DNA of 64,000 nucleotides from Clostridium rhizosphaerae (GTDB lineage: Bacteria; Bacillota; Clostridia; Clostridiales; Clostridiaceae): contig NZ_JAESWC010000014.1 in the NCBI RefSeq assembly GCF_016765585.1, positions 124,001 to 188,000 on the forward strand, read 5' to 3'. A program made the position numbers and the translations under genes. This document shows positions 38,436 to 47,356 of this stretch, in pieces; position 1 is the stretch's first letter; each line of letters begins with the position of its first letter. The notes under the pieces were generated by a model that was not told the origin of the DNA, did not search any database, and saw only the letters and a program-made list of their open reading frames with translations.

Positions 38436-38506
38436 TAAAAAAACCACATCATAATAAAGCCCTCAGGCATTACTATAATCTGGCTCTCACTTCTCTGCCA
38501 ATTATA
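38436..38506 (-). promoter_or_regulatory. Antitermination leader and -10 of glpK
   Basis: On the minus strand: TATAAT (38506-38501), then GGCAGAGAAGTGAGAGCC (38499-38482), then a terminator with stem ATAGTAATGCC / GGCTTTATTAT (38476-38451, one mismatch) and a T7 run. The element closely resembles that of the dehydrogenase operon at 36846-36829, and the -10 is at nearly the same distance from it. The -35 match is poor, so transcription may also come from glpP. Confidence 0.7.
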
Positions 38507-38514
38507 ATTTTATT

Positions 38515-39078
38515 TTACATGTTCCATAGCTCTGAACTGCTTGTTGATATTGCAACCGCTCCGCTGGAAAGCGCTTCTATAACATCTTTTTTATTATTTA
38601 TAAGACCTCCTGCAATAATAGGAGCCTTAACTTTATTCTGAATTATATTTATTATCTTGCTTGCAATCCCAGGCATAACCTCGACTGCATCCGGAGTTAC
38701 CTCCCGTATATTTTTAATTCCAGTTTCTAATGATAGTGAGTCAATTATAAAAATTCTTTGTATAGTGCACAATCCGAACTGTTTTGCATGCCTAATATTT
38801 GTAGGTTTTGTTGTGATTATACCATATGGATCTGCATATTGTTTTATGTATTCTATACCAAATACATCTCCCCTTAAACCTTCAATCATATCTAAATGTA
38901 TAAAAACTATTTTTTTAGCAGCCTTCAGTTTTTCACAAATATCCTTAACATTCATTAAATTTCCATATAATACAAATACAACTTCTGCATTGCTGAAAAT
39001 AGCTTTATTTAAATCGCTATCGTTTCTAATCGCAGCTATTACAGGATTTTCTATCAAGGTTTCTTCTAACTTAATCAT
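38515..39078 (-). CDS. glpP: Glycerol-3-phosphate-responsive antiterminator GlpP
   Basis: The 187-residue TIM-barrel-like protein matches GlpP: 'IVFIHLDMIEGLRGD', 'IITTKPTNIRHAKQFGL', 'VEVMPGIASKII' and 'IIAGGLINNKKDV'. With glycerol 3-phosphate, GlpP binds leader RNA and prevents termination (shown in Bacillus for glpD). Two matching leaders lie downstream, in front of glpK and the dehydrogenase operon. It is divergent from padR. Confidence 0.95.
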   Translation of the reverse strand: MIKLEETLIENPVIAAIRNDSDLNKAIFSNAEVVFVLYGNLMNVKDICEKLKAAKKIVFIHLDMIEGLRGDVFGIEYIKQYADPYGIITTKPTNIRHAKQFGLCTIQRIFIIDSLSLETGIKNIREVTPDAVEVMPGIASKIINIIQNKVKAPIIAGGLINNKKDVIEALSSGAVAISTSSSELWNM

Positions 39079-39124
39079 CTTATACCACCTTATAGGAACT
39101 AATGATAAATATCACTGTATTTTT

Positions 39125-39152
39125 ATTATAGCACAGCACCGTTTAAAGTAAA
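39125..39152 (-). promoter_or_regulatory. Promoter of glpP
   Basis: Minus-strand TTTACT (39152-39147), 16-base spacer, TATAAT (39130-39125) with an extended TGC in front, about 47 bases before the glpP start. Confidence 0.7.
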
Positions 39153-39198
39153 TAATTGTTATTTTTTAAATTTATAGTCTATATTATTGTTTAGTATC

Positions 39199-39227
39199 TT
39201 GCAATGTACAATACTAGATGTTATACT
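39199..39227 (+). promoter_or_regulatory. Promoter of the padR operon
   Basis: TTGCAA (39199-39204), 17-base spacer, TATACT (39222-39227). The spacer contains ATGTACAATACTAGATGTTA, an imperfect dyad that could bind PadR itself. Confidence 0.7.
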
Positions 39228-39262
39228 ATAGATAGTTAAAATTAACCAAAAGGATTGATGCT

Positions 39263-39586
39263 ATGAATACCCAATTAAAAAAAGGAATACTCGAACTATG
39301 TGTTTTAGCTGTATTAGATAAAAAAGACTGCTATGGTTATGAGCTAGTCAGTGAAATTTCCAAAAATATTGAAATTTCTGACGGAACAATCTATCCTATA
39401 CTTAGGAGATTAAATCAGGAAGGATATTTTACAACTTACTTACAAGAATCGCAGGAAGGCCCCCCTAGAAAGTACTATAAGCTTACAGAGATTGGCAAAG
39501 CTACTAAGGAAGAAATATTAATGGAATGGAACGACCTTGTTGAAGGTGTTAACAATATAGTAAAGGAGACTAAAATAAATGAATAA
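39263..39586 (+). CDS. PadR-family transcription regulator
   Basis: The 107-residue protein is a winged helix of the PadR type: '[26 protein letters not shown]' region, wing '[13 protein letters not shown]'. Such proteins usually repress their own operon and a membrane-stress gene set. It overlaps the DUF1700 gene by 8 bases and leads the three-gene operon PadR-DUF1700-DUF4097. Confidence 0.93.
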   Translation: MNTQLKKGILELCVLAVLDKKDCYGYELVSEISKNIEISDGTIYPILRRLNQEGYFTTYLQESQEGPPRKYYKLTEIGKATKEEILMEWNDLVEGVNNIVKETKINE

Positions 39587-40211
39587 GGAAGATTTTTTAA
39601 GAAATCTAAACTCCTCCCTTTCAGGTTTTACAGAAGAAGAACGAAAAGATATTTTATATGATTATGAAGAGCATTTTAGACTTGGAATTGAGAGTGGAAA
39701 AACAGAAGAAGCTCTTATAGCTGAGCTTGGTGATCCTGAAAGCATTGCTAATCAATATAAGACAAATTTAAACTTTGAAAAAGCTGCTATTAATGAAGCT
39801 AATGAAAATATGAATAACAATATGAATACCAGCTATAATAAGAATAAAACTACTGCAGAAGATGTATCTATATCAATAATTGCAGCCATTGGACTGCTTT
39901 TATTCAACTTAATATTCATACTTGGACCTTACTTAGGACTTTTAGGGGCACTTATCGGCCTATTTGCAGGAGCTGTCGGAGCCTTTTTAGGAGGAGCTTT
40001 TATGACTTTTGGAACTATGCTGCTTCCTTTTACAAACAACTTCTTCGGTGTTCCTTTTAACGTTTCTCCTTCTGCAGCATTTTTATTTGGAGTTGGAACT
40101 ATTGCCTTTGGAGCATTATTCTTTATAGGAGACTGCTATATTGCAAAATACTTTTTTAAAGGCACCTCAAAATACCTCAACTGGAATATGAGAATTATTA
40201 AAAGAATGTAA
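39579..40211 (+). CDS. DUF1700 membrane protein (HAAS-type domain)
   Basis: The 210-residue protein has an N-terminal helical HAAS-like domain (about 1-65, '[20 protein letters not shown]', '[12 protein letters not shown]') and four membrane segments after residue 95 with a Gly/Ala-rich region. This PadR-DUF1700-DUF4097 trio is common in Firmicutes and resembles LiaI/LiaG-like envelope-stress modules; the molecular role is unknown. Confidence 0.85.
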   Translation: MNKEDFLRNLNSSLSGFTEEERKDILYDYEEHFRLGIESGKTEEALIAELGDPESIANQYKTNLNFEKAAINEANENMNNNMNTSYNKNKTTAEDVSISIIAAIGLLLFNLIFILGPYLGLLGALIGLFAGAVGAFLGGAFMTFGTMLLPFTNNFFGVPFNVSPSAAFLFGVGTIAFGALFFIGDCYIAKYFFKGTSKYLNWNMRIIKRM

Positions 40212-40227
40212 AGGATGGGCTTAAATA

Positions 40228-41145
40228 ATGAGTAATTGGAATATGAAAAAAATTGTTCTGTATCTTGTGGCAACAATGTTTATTGCTTATGGATTAGGTG
40301 CTATTGTATTTTTTAGCTCCGCTAAGACTTCTTTTAACGGCGCAAAAGGTAATTATGATATTAATGAAGAAAAGACTTCAAATGTTAATGGAATAAAAGA
40401 AATAAGAGTCAGTGTAGCAAGTCCTGATATTAATATAATACCAGTTGATGGAAGCGAAGTTAAAGCTATCTTAAACGGAAAAATTATAAGCAGCGGCCCT
40501 TATATAAAACCCGAGCTTGAATGCTATACATCCGGAGATAACTTATACATTAATGTAAAAAGCAAAATTAATATGGTAATAGGATTTTTCAGTTCATCTT
40601 TAAAGCTTGATGTTTATATTCCTAATTCCTATACAAGTGCGTTAAAACTCTCCTCTTCCTCTGGAAACTTTAATGTTAAAGACCTAAAGCTTTCAAGTTT
40701 AGAGTGCAATGCAAGCTCCGGGGATACAAATATAGAAAATATTTCTGCTGATAATTTTGTTTTTAACACCAGTTCAGGAAGTTTAAAAGCTGATAAACTC
40801 ACTACAAAAACCTCAAAATTATCAAATTCCTCAGGAAGCAAAAGAGTTACAGGTTTTACGGGAGATTTAAAGGTTTCTTCTTCCTCCGGGGATACAAAAA
40901 TTGATTATGCAGCTTTTGATAATGATATTAACGTAGAGTCTTCTTCAGGAAGTGTTGAAATCAGGCTTCCAGAAAACTCAAACTTCTATTTAAGCGCACG
41001 TACCAGCTCTGGCGGAATAAAAACTGACTTTCCAATAACAGTAAAAGGCGAGACAGGAAGACACGAACTTATTGGAACAGTGGGGAGCGATAAAAACAAA
41101 GTTAAAATAAACACTTCTTCAGGAAGTGTTAAGATATTAAAGTAA
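40228..41145 (+). CDS. DUF4097 envelope protein with Ser-rich beta repeats
   Basis: The 305-residue protein has one N-terminal membrane segment (about 7-28) and an extracellular DUF4097 domain built from repeated 'SSSG' turns (for example 'LSSSSGNFNVKDL', 'ASSGDTNIENI', 'SSSGDTKIDY'), predicted as a right-handed beta-solenoid. It is the likely effector or sensor of the PadR operon at the cell surface. Function unproven. Confidence 0.85.
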   Translation: MSNWNMKKIVLYLVATMFIAYGLGAIVFFSSAKTSFNGAKGNYDINEEKTSNVNGIKEIRVSVASPDINIIPVDGSEVKAILNGKIISSGPYIKPELECYTSGDNLYINVKSKINMVIGFFSSSLKLDVYIPNSYTSALKLSSSSGNFNVKDLKLSSLECNASSGDTNIENISADNFVFNTSSGSLKADKLTTKTSKLSNSSGSKRVTGFTGDLKVSSSSGDTKIDYAAFDNDINVESSSGSVEIRLPENSNFYLSARTSSGGIKTDFPITVKGETGRHELIGTVGSDKNKVKINTSSGSVKILK

Positions 41146-41147
41146 TT

Positions 41148-41180
41148 ATAAATGCCTAGGTAATTAGCCTAGGCATTTAT
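41148..41180. terminator. Bidirectional terminator
   Basis: Perfect 13-bp stem ATAAATGCCTAGG / CCTAGGCATTTAT between the convergent DUF4097 and DUF1858 genes. Confidence 0.9.
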
Positions 41181-41181
41181 A

Positions 41182-41382
41182 TTATTCATTAAATAAATTA
41201 TTTAATGCTTCAATCATTTCTTCTGGGTCTATTCCGTGAACCATAGCCCCTTGTTCAACAGTTTCCATTTGCGCTCCTGGGCAGCTTATGCATCCCATTC
41301 CAAAGGACATAAGTACTCTAGAAGCATCTGGATGCATTCTAACTACTTCACCAATTGTCATATCTCCAGTAACCTTGCTCAT
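41182..41382 (-). CDS. DUF1858 redox-disulfide protein
   Basis: The 66-residue protein is a complete DUF1858 domain ('hybrid-cluster-protein-associated redox disulfide'), with the CxxC in 'MGCISCPGAQME'. The pair may form a reversible disulfide or bind a metal. The ribosome site AAAGGAGG belongs to the leader module next to it. The gene has an unusually long structured leader for such a small protein. Confidence 0.88.
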   Translation of the reverse strand: MSKVTGDMTIGEVVRMHPDASRVLMSFGMGCISCPGAQMETVEQGAMVHGIDPEEMIEALNNLFNE

Positions 41383-41386
41383 TTTT

Positions 41387-41554
41387 TCCTCCTTTCAGTC
41401 GGAACACTGAGTAATTTAAAACTCTCGCTCCGCTCGAAAATTACTCGTTAAAACCCTTTTAGAGTTTTAACCTCCTATCATCCGGAACACCGAGTGATTT
41501 AATATACCCACTTCCGCTCTCAAACTACTCATTAAAGTCCATTTAGGACCTTAA
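41387..41554 (-). ncRNA. Tandem structured leader modules of the DUF1858 gene (units Ia and Ib)
   Basis: Two units in a row on the minus strand. Ib: hairpin 41554-41531 (TTAAGGTCC/GGACTTTAAT), stem GAGTAGTTT (41530-41522) with AAATCACTC (41500-41492), then GTGTTCCGGATGATAGGAGG. Ia: hairpin 41470-41448 (TTAAAACTC/GGGTTTTAA), stem GAGTAATTT (41446-41438) with AAATTACTC (41417-41409), then AGTGTTCCGACTGAAAGGAGG, whose end is the ribosome site. The predicted start of transcription is just at the beginning of unit Ib. Confidence 0.7.
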
Positions 41555-41561
41555 CTTCATA

Positions 41562-41603
41562 ATTATACCATTATTAATCCATACTGTTTTAGTATGAATT
41601 AAT
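41562..41603 (-). promoter_or_regulatory. Promoter with overlapping dyad for the DUF1858 gene
   Basis: Minus-strand extended -10 TGGTATAAT (41570-41562). Directly upstream is a dyad ATTAATCCATACT / AGTATGAATTAAT (41573-41585 and 41591-41603, one mismatch), which covers the -35 region and is a candidate operator. Confidence 0.6.
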
Positions 41604-41715
41604 TAATATTATATCATACAGCTTTTGTTTTATAAAGTATCTATATTAGTTTATGGTAGTTTTTTTATTTTATTCAGGATGGACATTTTGTAGTTTCAAA
41701 TTAGCAAATCTCTGT

Positions 41716-41744
41716 TTGACAATGACAGCGTTTTAAATCAAAAT
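41716..41744 (+). promoter_or_regulatory. Possible promoter of the EamA gene
   Basis: A perfect TTGACA (41716-41721), 17-base spacer and a weak CAAAAT (41739-41744). It precedes the leader modules by about 40 bases. Confidence 0.45.
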
Positions 41745-41780
41745 GGTTATGTAGGTTAAGGTGCCAAACGTGTCATATTA

Positions 41781-41911
41781 GACGGGAGTGAGCACTCCAA
41801 GATTCCCAGTGTTTCGACTGAAAGGAGGTACAAGTGCTAAATGCACTTGTACGGGTAGTTTGCGAGTGGGAACAAGCGCTTTAAACTACCCAGTGTTTCG
41901 AACGAAAGGAG
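41781..41911 (+). ncRNA. Tandem structured leader modules of the EamA gene (units IIa and IIb)
   Basis: Unit IIa (41781-41828) is shortened: hairpin GGAGTG/CACTCC, then CCCAGTGTTTCGACTGAAAGGAGG-type block (41804-41828). Unit IIb: hairpin TACAAGTGC-TAAAT-GCACTTGTA (41829-41851), stem GGGTAGTTT (41853-41861) with AAACTACCC (41883-41891), then CAGTGTTTCGAACG and the ribosome site AAAGGAG (41905-41911) for the TTG at 41920. Confidence 0.7.
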
Positions 41912-41919
41912 AAATTAAT

Positions 41920-42798
41920 TTGTCAAATTTAAAAATATATTCTTTAATGATACTTTCAACAATATTTTGGGCAGGAGCTTTTATAGCTGCAAAGCTTTCT
42001 TCACCTTTTATTCCACCCTTTACACTAACCTTTTTGAGGTTCTTTATAGCAACTATAATTCTATGCGGAATAATAAAATATACAAAACAGGATATTAAAA
42101 AACTTACTAAACCAGATATACCAGTATTTTTATTTACAGGCTTAGTGGGTATGTTTGGATATCATGTACTATTTTTTACAGCTGTAAAATATACAACTGC
42201 AATAAATTCTTCTATAATAGGAGCTTCAAATCCAATTATAACAACAATATTAAGCATTATTTTTCTTAAGGATAAAATTAATTACAAAAGATTCTTAGGA
42301 ATCCTCTTATCTTTTATAGGAGTTTTCTTAACCTTAACAAATGCTAATTTATCTGTGATAAAAAGCTTTTATTTTAATAAAGGTGATCTTATTATGCTGC
42401 TTGCAGTGCTTATGTGGGCATCCTATGGGGTGTTCAGCAAATGGGTAATGCTGCGATACTCACCCATGACACTTACTTTTTACAGTTTCTTATTCTGTAC
42501 TATTTTAATTACTCCTTTTGTAATATATGAAGCACCATGGAGGCTTTTAAATAATATACCTTATTACTCTTATATCTCTGTAGTTTATATGAGCATATTC
42601 CCATCCGTCATAGGATATCTTGTACAGCAGCTGTCTATAAAGCAAATAGGTCCCAGCAAAACCTCTATATTTATAAATTTAGTACCTATGTTTTCAATAA
42701 TTTTATCAGTTTTAATTCTTAAAGAAAGTCTTAATCCTATTAAACTGCTAACAGCCTTTTTAATAGTTGCAGGCGTTTATATCTGCCAAAGAAATTAA
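41920..42798 (+). CDS. EamA-family (DMT) transporter
   Basis: The 292-residue protein has ten membrane helices in two EamA repeats (about 5-140 and 150-290). EamA proteins export metabolites such as amino acids; the substrate is unknown. I start at TTG 41920, 8 bases after AAAGGAGA. An open frame runs back to 41788 but that part translates the repeated leader modules (Pro/Lys-rich, no homology) and is rejected. Its terminator follows at once. Confidence 0.88.
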   Translation: MSNLKIYSLMILSTIFWAGAFIAAKLSSPFIPPFTLTFLRFFIATIILCGIIKYTKQDIKKLTKPDIPVFLFTGLVGMFGYHVLFFTAVKYTTAINSSIIGASNPIITTILSIIFLKDKINYKRFLGILLSFIGVFLTLTNANLSVIKSFYFNKGDLIMLLAVLMWASYGVFSKWVMLRYSPMTLTFYSFLFCTILITPFVIYEAPWRLLNNIPYYSYISVVYMSIFPSVIGYLVQQLSIKQIGPSKTSIFINLVPMFSIILSVLILKESLNPIKLLTAFLIVAGVYICQRN

Positions 42799-42807
42799 TT
42801 ATTTAAC

Positions 42808-42844
42808 AAAGCATGAAGGAAAAAACTTCCTTTATGCTTTTTTT
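42808..42844 (+). terminator. Terminator of the EamA gene
   Basis: Stem AAGCATGAAGGAA / TTCCTTTATGCTT (one G-T pair) followed by T7. Confidence 0.85.
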
Positions 42845-42938
42845 AATTCATGAATTTAGCAAAATTAATATTGCAATAGAATCAATCTATTAACAGATAA
42901 AAAATAATATTGTAACTTTTCAAAAAACACTTAATTTT

Positions 42939-42967
42939 TTGTACAATATCCTGTATAATGGTATAGT
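42939..42967 (+). promoter_or_regulatory. Promoter of the hydrogenase operon
   Basis: TTGTAC (42939-42944), 17-base spacer, TATAGT (42962-42967). A TATAAT at 42954-42959 is a second possible -10. The leader to the first gene would be about 145 bases and includes one structured module. Confidence 0.6.
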
Positions 42968-43028
42968 AAGGTAAAAATATCATCTTAATATCTAGTTACA
43001 TTTTTGTAATTATCTATTTTTATGCACT

Positions 43029-43107
43029 TGATTGTTAAATATATAACAATCAGTTAGCGAACGGAAGTGAGCAATCTTTAATTGCTCAGTGTTTCCGACT
43101 AAAGGAG
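43029..43107 (+). ncRNA. Structured leader module of the hydrogenase operon (unit III)
   Basis: Hairpin TGATTGTTA / TAACAATCA (43029-43052), then GCGAACGGAAGT, stem GAGCAAT / ATTGCTC (43069-43075 and 43081-43087), then CAGTGTTTCCGACTAAAGGAGG (43087-43108), which supplies the ribosome site for hydC at 43120. Confidence 0.68.
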
Positions 43108-43119
43108 GAATTATTGTAA

Positions 43120-43599
43120 ATGTGTAAAAGCGTCCTTGTTGAGGAAAAGTTTCACGAGCTTGAGGAGTTTATAAATGAACTTCCTGATAAAAAAGGTGCT
43201 TTAATCGAAGTTCTTCACAAAGCTCAACATATCTTTGGATACTTACCTGAAGAGGTACAGCAGTTTGTAGCAGAAAAACTGAATGTTCCTGCTTCAAAAG
43301 TGTATGGAGTAGTAAGCTTTTATTCCTACTTCACAACAACTCCTAGAGGAGAATATGTTGTAAATATATGTATGGGAACAGCTTGCTTTGTCCGTGGTGC
43401 AGCTAATGTATTAGCTGAATTTGAAAAACAAATAGGTGTTAAAGTAGGACAAACTACTGCTGATGGAAAATTTACAGTGGAAGTTCTTCGCTGCGTTGGC
43501 GCTTGTGGACTTGCCCCAGTAGTAACTATAAACGATAGAGTTTATGGTCATGTTACACCAAACGATGTAAAAAAAATATTGGCAGAATACCAAGATTAA
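43120..43599 (+). CDS. hydC: NuoE-like subunit of the trimeric [FeFe] hydrogenase
   Basis: The 159-residue thioredoxin-like [2Fe-2S] protein has the ligands in 'CMGTACFVRG' and 'CVGACGLAPV'. It matches NuoE/HydC, which passes electrons between NAD(H) at HydB and the other centres. The ATG has AAAGGAGG 10-12 bases upstream from the leader module. First gene of hydC-hydB-hydA. Confidence 0.93.
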   Translation: MCKSVLVEEKFHELEEFINELPDKKGALIEVLHKAQHIFGYLPEEVQQFVAEKLNVPASKVYGVVSFYSYFTTTPRGEYVVNICMGTACFVRGAANVLAEFEKQIGVKVGQTTADGKFTVEVLRCVGACGLAPVVTINDRVYGHVTPNDVKKILAEYQD

Positions 43600-43622
43600 A
43601 GGGGATTAAGGAGGGAACTAAT

Positions 43623-45515
43623 TTGAACAGAATCCATTCTTTAGAGGAACTTGAAAATTTACATGAAGAATGTAAACCTCTTCTCAATTTAAGACAGCTT
43701 GCGCATGACAGTATACCTTCAGAAACAATTATAGAAAAAAGAGAAATATTAGTTTGCGGTGGAACAGGATGTAAGGCTTCCCGAAGTGATCAAATAATTA
43801 GAAATTTAAACCGTTATATAAATCTAGCAGGCCTTTCTGATAAAATTACCGTATCAATAACAGGATGTTTCGGTTTTTGTGAAAAAGGACCTATTGTTAA
43901 GATAAGTCCTGATAACGTATTCTATGTTCATGTAACTCCAGAAGATGCAGAGGATATAGTTGTAGACCATCTTGTTAACGGAAAAGTTGTAGAAAGACTT
44001 CTTTATGAAGAGCCTACTATAAAGGAGAAAGTAAAAAGGCAGGATGAAATGTCCTTCTATGGAAAGCAGCACAGAATAGCTCTTAGAAACTGCGGACTTA
44101 TTAATCCTGAAGATATAAATGAATATATTGCAGCTAATGGTTATTTAGCCCTTGGAAAAGCATTAACTTCCATGAAACCTGAAGATGTTATTCAAAACAT
44201 GATTGATTCAGGACTTAGAGGCCGCGGCGGCGGCGGATTCTCCACAGGACAAAAGTGGATGTTTGCAAGAAGAAGCAAAGCTGAACAAAAATATATAATC
44301 TGTAATGCTGACGAAGGAGATCCAGGTGCATTTATGGATCGTTCCATTCTTGAAGGAGACCCAAACAGTATTATAGAAGCAATGGCAATAGCTGGCTATG
44401 CTATCGGTGCTAGCAAAGGATATATCTACATTAGAGCTGAATACCCTCTAGCTATTGAAAGACTCAGAACTGCAATAGCTCAAGCAAGAGAACTTGGACT
44501 TCTAGGAGAAAATATTTTAGGAACAGGTTTTGACTTTGATCTTTACATTAAGTATGGTGCTGGTGCTTTCGTTTGCGGAGAAGAAACAGCTCTTATCCAC
44601 TCTATTGAAGGAAGTCGTGGAGAGCCTACAACAAAGCCTCCTTTCCCAGCAGTAAGCGGACTTTGGGAAAAGCCAACATGTGTTAATAATGTTGAAACCT
44701 TTGCTAATATACCTCCAATTATTATAAACGGACCAAGCTGGTATAATGTTCTTGGCACAAAGACTTCCAAAGGAACAAAGGTTTTTGCACTTGCAGGAAA
44801 AATCAATAACGTTGGTCTTGTTGAAGTTCCGATGGGAACAGCTTTAAAGGAAATTATTTATGATATCGGCGGAGGAATTCAAAATGGACGTAAGTTTAAG
44901 GCAGTTCAAACCGGTGGACCTTCCGGCGGATGTATTCCTGCTTCCATGCTTGATATTCCAATAGACTATGAATCCTTAAATGCAACAGGCTCAATGATGG
45001 GTTCAGGCGGAATGATTGTTATGGACGAAGACAACTGTATGGTCGATATAGCTAAATTCTATCTTGAATTTACAGTTGATGAATCCTGTGGAAAATGTAC
45101 TCCATGCCGTGTTGGTAACAAGAGACTTCTTGAAATACTGACAAGAATTACTGAGGGTAAAGGTACAGAACAAGATTTAATTGATCTACCAGAGCTTGCT
45201 GAAACAATTAAAGATACTTCACTTTGCGGACTTGGTCAAACTGCTCCAAATCCGGTATTAAGTACAATGAAATATTTTATGGACGAATATGAAGCTCATG
45301 TTAGAGAAAAGAGATGCCCTGCTGGAGTATGTCAATCACTATTACAATATCATGTTACTGATAAGTGTATTGGATGTACAAAGTGTGCTAGACAATGTCC
45401 AGTATCCTGCATAAGCGGTAAGGTTAAAGAAATGCATGTAATAGGACAGGATAAATGTATTAAGTGCGGTGCTTGTATGACGGCATGCCCAGTTAAAGCA
45501 ATAATTAAAAGATAG
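43623..45515 (+). CDS. hydB: NuoF-like FMN/NAD subunit of the trimeric [FeFe] hydrogenase
   Basis: The 630-residue protein has an N-terminal thioredoxin-like [2Fe-2S] domain ('LVCGGTGCKASRS'), the NADH/FMN domain ('GRGGGGFSTGQKW', 'NADEGDPGAFMDRS', 'GAGAFVCGEETALI'), a [4Fe-4S] motif 'SCGKCTPCRVG' and a C-terminal two-cluster ferredoxin ('CIGCTKCARQCP', 'CIKCGACMTACP'). This layout is HydB of electron-bifurcating hydrogenases, where NADH and ferredoxin react together. TTG start after AAGGAGGG, 23 bases behind hydC. Confidence 0.94.
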   Translation: MNRIHSLEELENLHEECKPLLNLRQLAHDSIPSETIIEKREILVCGGTGCKASRSDQIIRNLNRYINLAGLSDKITVSITGCFGFCEKGPIVKISPDNVFYVHVTPEDAEDIVVDHLVNGKVVERLLYEEPTIKEKVKRQDEMSFYGKQHRIALRNCGLINPEDINEYIAANGYLALGKALTSMKPEDVIQNMIDSGLRGRGGGGFSTGQKWMFARRSKAEQKYIICNADEGDPGAFMDRSILEGDPNSIIEAMAIAGYAIGASKGYIYIRAEYPLAIERLRTAIAQARELGLLGENILGTGFDFDLYIKYGAGAFVCGEETALIHSIEGSRGEPTTKPPFPAVSGLWEKPTCVNNVETFANIPPIIINGPSWYNVLGTKTSKGTKVFALAGKINNVGLVEVPMGTALKEIIYDIGGGIQNGRKFKAVQTGGPSGGCIPASMLDIPIDYESLNATGSMMGSGGMIVMDEDNCMVDIAKFYLEFTVDESCGKCTPCRVGNKRLLEILTRITEGKGTEQDLIDLPELAETIKDTSLCGLGQTAPNPVLSTMKYFMDEYEAHVREKRCPAGVCQSLLQYHVTDKCIGCTKCARQCPVSCISGKVKEMHVIGQDKCIKCGACMTACPVKAIIKR

Positions 45516-45577
45516 CAGCTGCATAAAGTTAACAAATTGATATATAAGCAAAAAATTTATCGGAAGAGGTGAAGATT

Positions 45578-47320
45578 TTGAGTTTAGTAACTGTAACCAT
45601 TAATAACAGACAAGTTCAAGTAGAAGAAGGAACTACTATACTTGAAGCTGCTAAACTATTAAATATAAAAATCCCTACTTTGTGTCACCTAAATTTACAT
45701 GATACAAAGATGGTTAACCAAATTGCTTCCTGCAGAGTATGTGTAGTTGAAGTAGATGGAAGAAGAAACTTAGCTCCTGCATGCGCTACTCCTGTGTTTG
45801 ATAAGATGGTAGTGAGAACTAACAGCATTCGTGCAATAAATGCAAGAAGAACAGTAGTTGAGCTATTACTATCCGACCATCCAAAGGACTGCTTAATCTG
45901 CGAAAAGAATACAGACTGTGAGCTTCAAAAGCTTGCTGCTGACTTAGGAGTTCGTGAAATACCTTATAAAGGTGAAATGTCTACTTATGAAATAGATGAT
46001 TCAAGCTATTCTATAGTTAGAAATCTTGATAAATGCATACTTTGCAGACGCTGCGAAACTATGTGCAGCAATGTTCAGACAGTAAATGTATTATCAGGAG
46101 TTGATAGGGGTTTCCAGACAGTTGTATCCCCTGCATTCAATCTTCCAATGACAGAAACCTCCTGTACCTTCTGTGGACAATGCGTTGCTGTATGTCCAAC
46201 AGCAGCACTCACAGAAGTAAACAATGTTCCAAAGGTTTGGAGAGCATTAAAGAACAAGGATAAGTATGTTATAGTTCAGACTGCTCCAGCAGTAAGAGTT
46301 GCTCTTGGTGAAGAATTCGGAATGGAGCCAGGAACAGTTGTAACTGGAAAAATGGCTTCAGCTTTAAGATCCTTAGGTTTTGATAAAATATTTGACACCG
46401 ACTTTGCAGCTGACCTAACTATAATGGAAGAAGCATCTGAATTTGTTCACAGACTTCAGCATGGCGGAAGACTTCCTATATTAACTAGCTGCTGCCCTGG
46501 ATGGGTTAAATTCTTTGAGCATCAATTCCCTGATCTTTTAGATATACCATCCAGCTGTAAATCACCACACGAAATGTTTGGCGCTGTAGCAAAAACTTAT
46601 TTAGCTGAAAAAATGGGGATAGCTCCAGAAAATATAGTTGTTGTTTCAGTTATGCCTTGCCTTGCTAAGAAATATGAAGCTGCAAGACCAGAGCTTTCAA
46701 ACAACGGAAATCAAGATGTAGATATAGTAATAACTACAAGAGAACTTGCTAAAATGCTTAAAGAAGCTGGAATAGATTTTAATTCCTTAGAAGAAGGCGA
46801 ATTTGATAATCCTCTTGGGGAATCAACAGGTGCATCAGTAATATTTGGCGCAACAGGCGGAGTTTTAGAAGCAGCTCTTCGTACAGCCTACGAATGGTTA
46901 ACCGAAGAAACTCTTGAAAATGTTGAATTTCATGCATTAAGAGGTATGGATGGAGTTAAAGAAGCTACAGTTAAGATAAATGATATGGATGTTAATGTTG
47001 CTGTTGCTCACGGTCTTGGAAATGCTAGAAAGATTCTTGAGGCTATAAGAGCTGGAGAAGCTAACTATCATGCTATAGAAATAATGGCATGTCCAGGCGG
47101 CTGTATTGGCGGAGGCGGACAGCCATATATCCACGGAGATGTTGAAATACTTAAGAAACGTGCTGAAGGTATTTACAGCGAAGACAGAGGCAAGGTTCGC
47201 CGTAAGTCTCATGAAAATGAAGCTGTACTTAAGCTTTACGAAGAATTCCTAGGAGAACCCTATGGAGAAAAAGCACATGAATTGCTTCACACTCATTATG
47301 TAGAAAGACAAAAGTTATAA
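45578..47320 (+). CDS. hydA: [FeFe] hydrogenase catalytic subunit
   Basis: The 580-residue protein has an N-terminal [2Fe-2S] domain ('CHLNLHD...CRVCVVEVDG'), an His/Cys cluster ('DHPKDCLICEKNTDC'), two [4Fe-4S] clusters and the H-cluster domain with all three signatures: 'TSCCPGWVKF', 'MPCLAKKYEA' and 'MACPGGCIGGGGQP'. It makes or uses H2. I choose TTG 45578, 8 bases after GAAGAGG; GTG at 45569 overlaps the site. Maturases HydE/F/G are not in this window. Confidence 0.96.
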   Translation: MSLVTVTINNRQVQVEEGTTILEAAKLLNIKIPTLCHLNLHDTKMVNQIASCRVCVVEVDGRRNLAPACATPVFDKMVVRTNSIRAINARRTVVELLLSDHPKDCLICEKNTDCELQKLAADLGVREIPYKGEMSTYEIDDSSYSIVRNLDKCILCRRCETMCSNVQTVNVLSGVDRGFQTVVSPAFNLPMTETSCTFCGQCVAVCPTAALTEVNNVPKVWRALKNKDKYVIVQTAPAVRVALGEEFGMEPGTVVTGKMASALRSLGFDKIFDTDFAADLTIMEEASEFVHRLQHGGRLPILTSCCPGWVKFFEHQFPDLLDIPSSCKSPHEMFGAVAKTYLAEKMGIAPENIVVVSVMPCLAKKYEAARPELSNNGNQDVDIVITTRELAKMLKEAGIDFNSLEEGEFDNPLGESTGASVIFGATGGVLEAALRTAYEWLTEETLENVEFHALRGMDGVKEATVKINDMDVNVAVAHGLGNARKILEAIRAGEANYHAIEIMACPGGCIGGGGQPYIHGDVEILKKRAEGIYSEDRGKVRRKSHENEAVLKLYEEFLGEPYGEKAHELLHTHYVERQKL

Positions 47321-47324
47321 TATT

Positions 47325-47356
47325 AAAGAGGGCTTCATTAAATTGAAGCCCTCTTT
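47325..47356. terminator. Bidirectional terminator after hydA
   Basis: Perfect 13-bp stem AAAGAGGGCTTCA / TGAAGCCCTCTTT between the convergent hydA and nhaC-type genes. Confidence 0.9.

Noticed and set aside
41788-41919. N-terminal extension of the EamA reading frame
   Set aside because: It translates the repeated leader modules and has no ribosome site; the TTG at 41920 has an ideal one.
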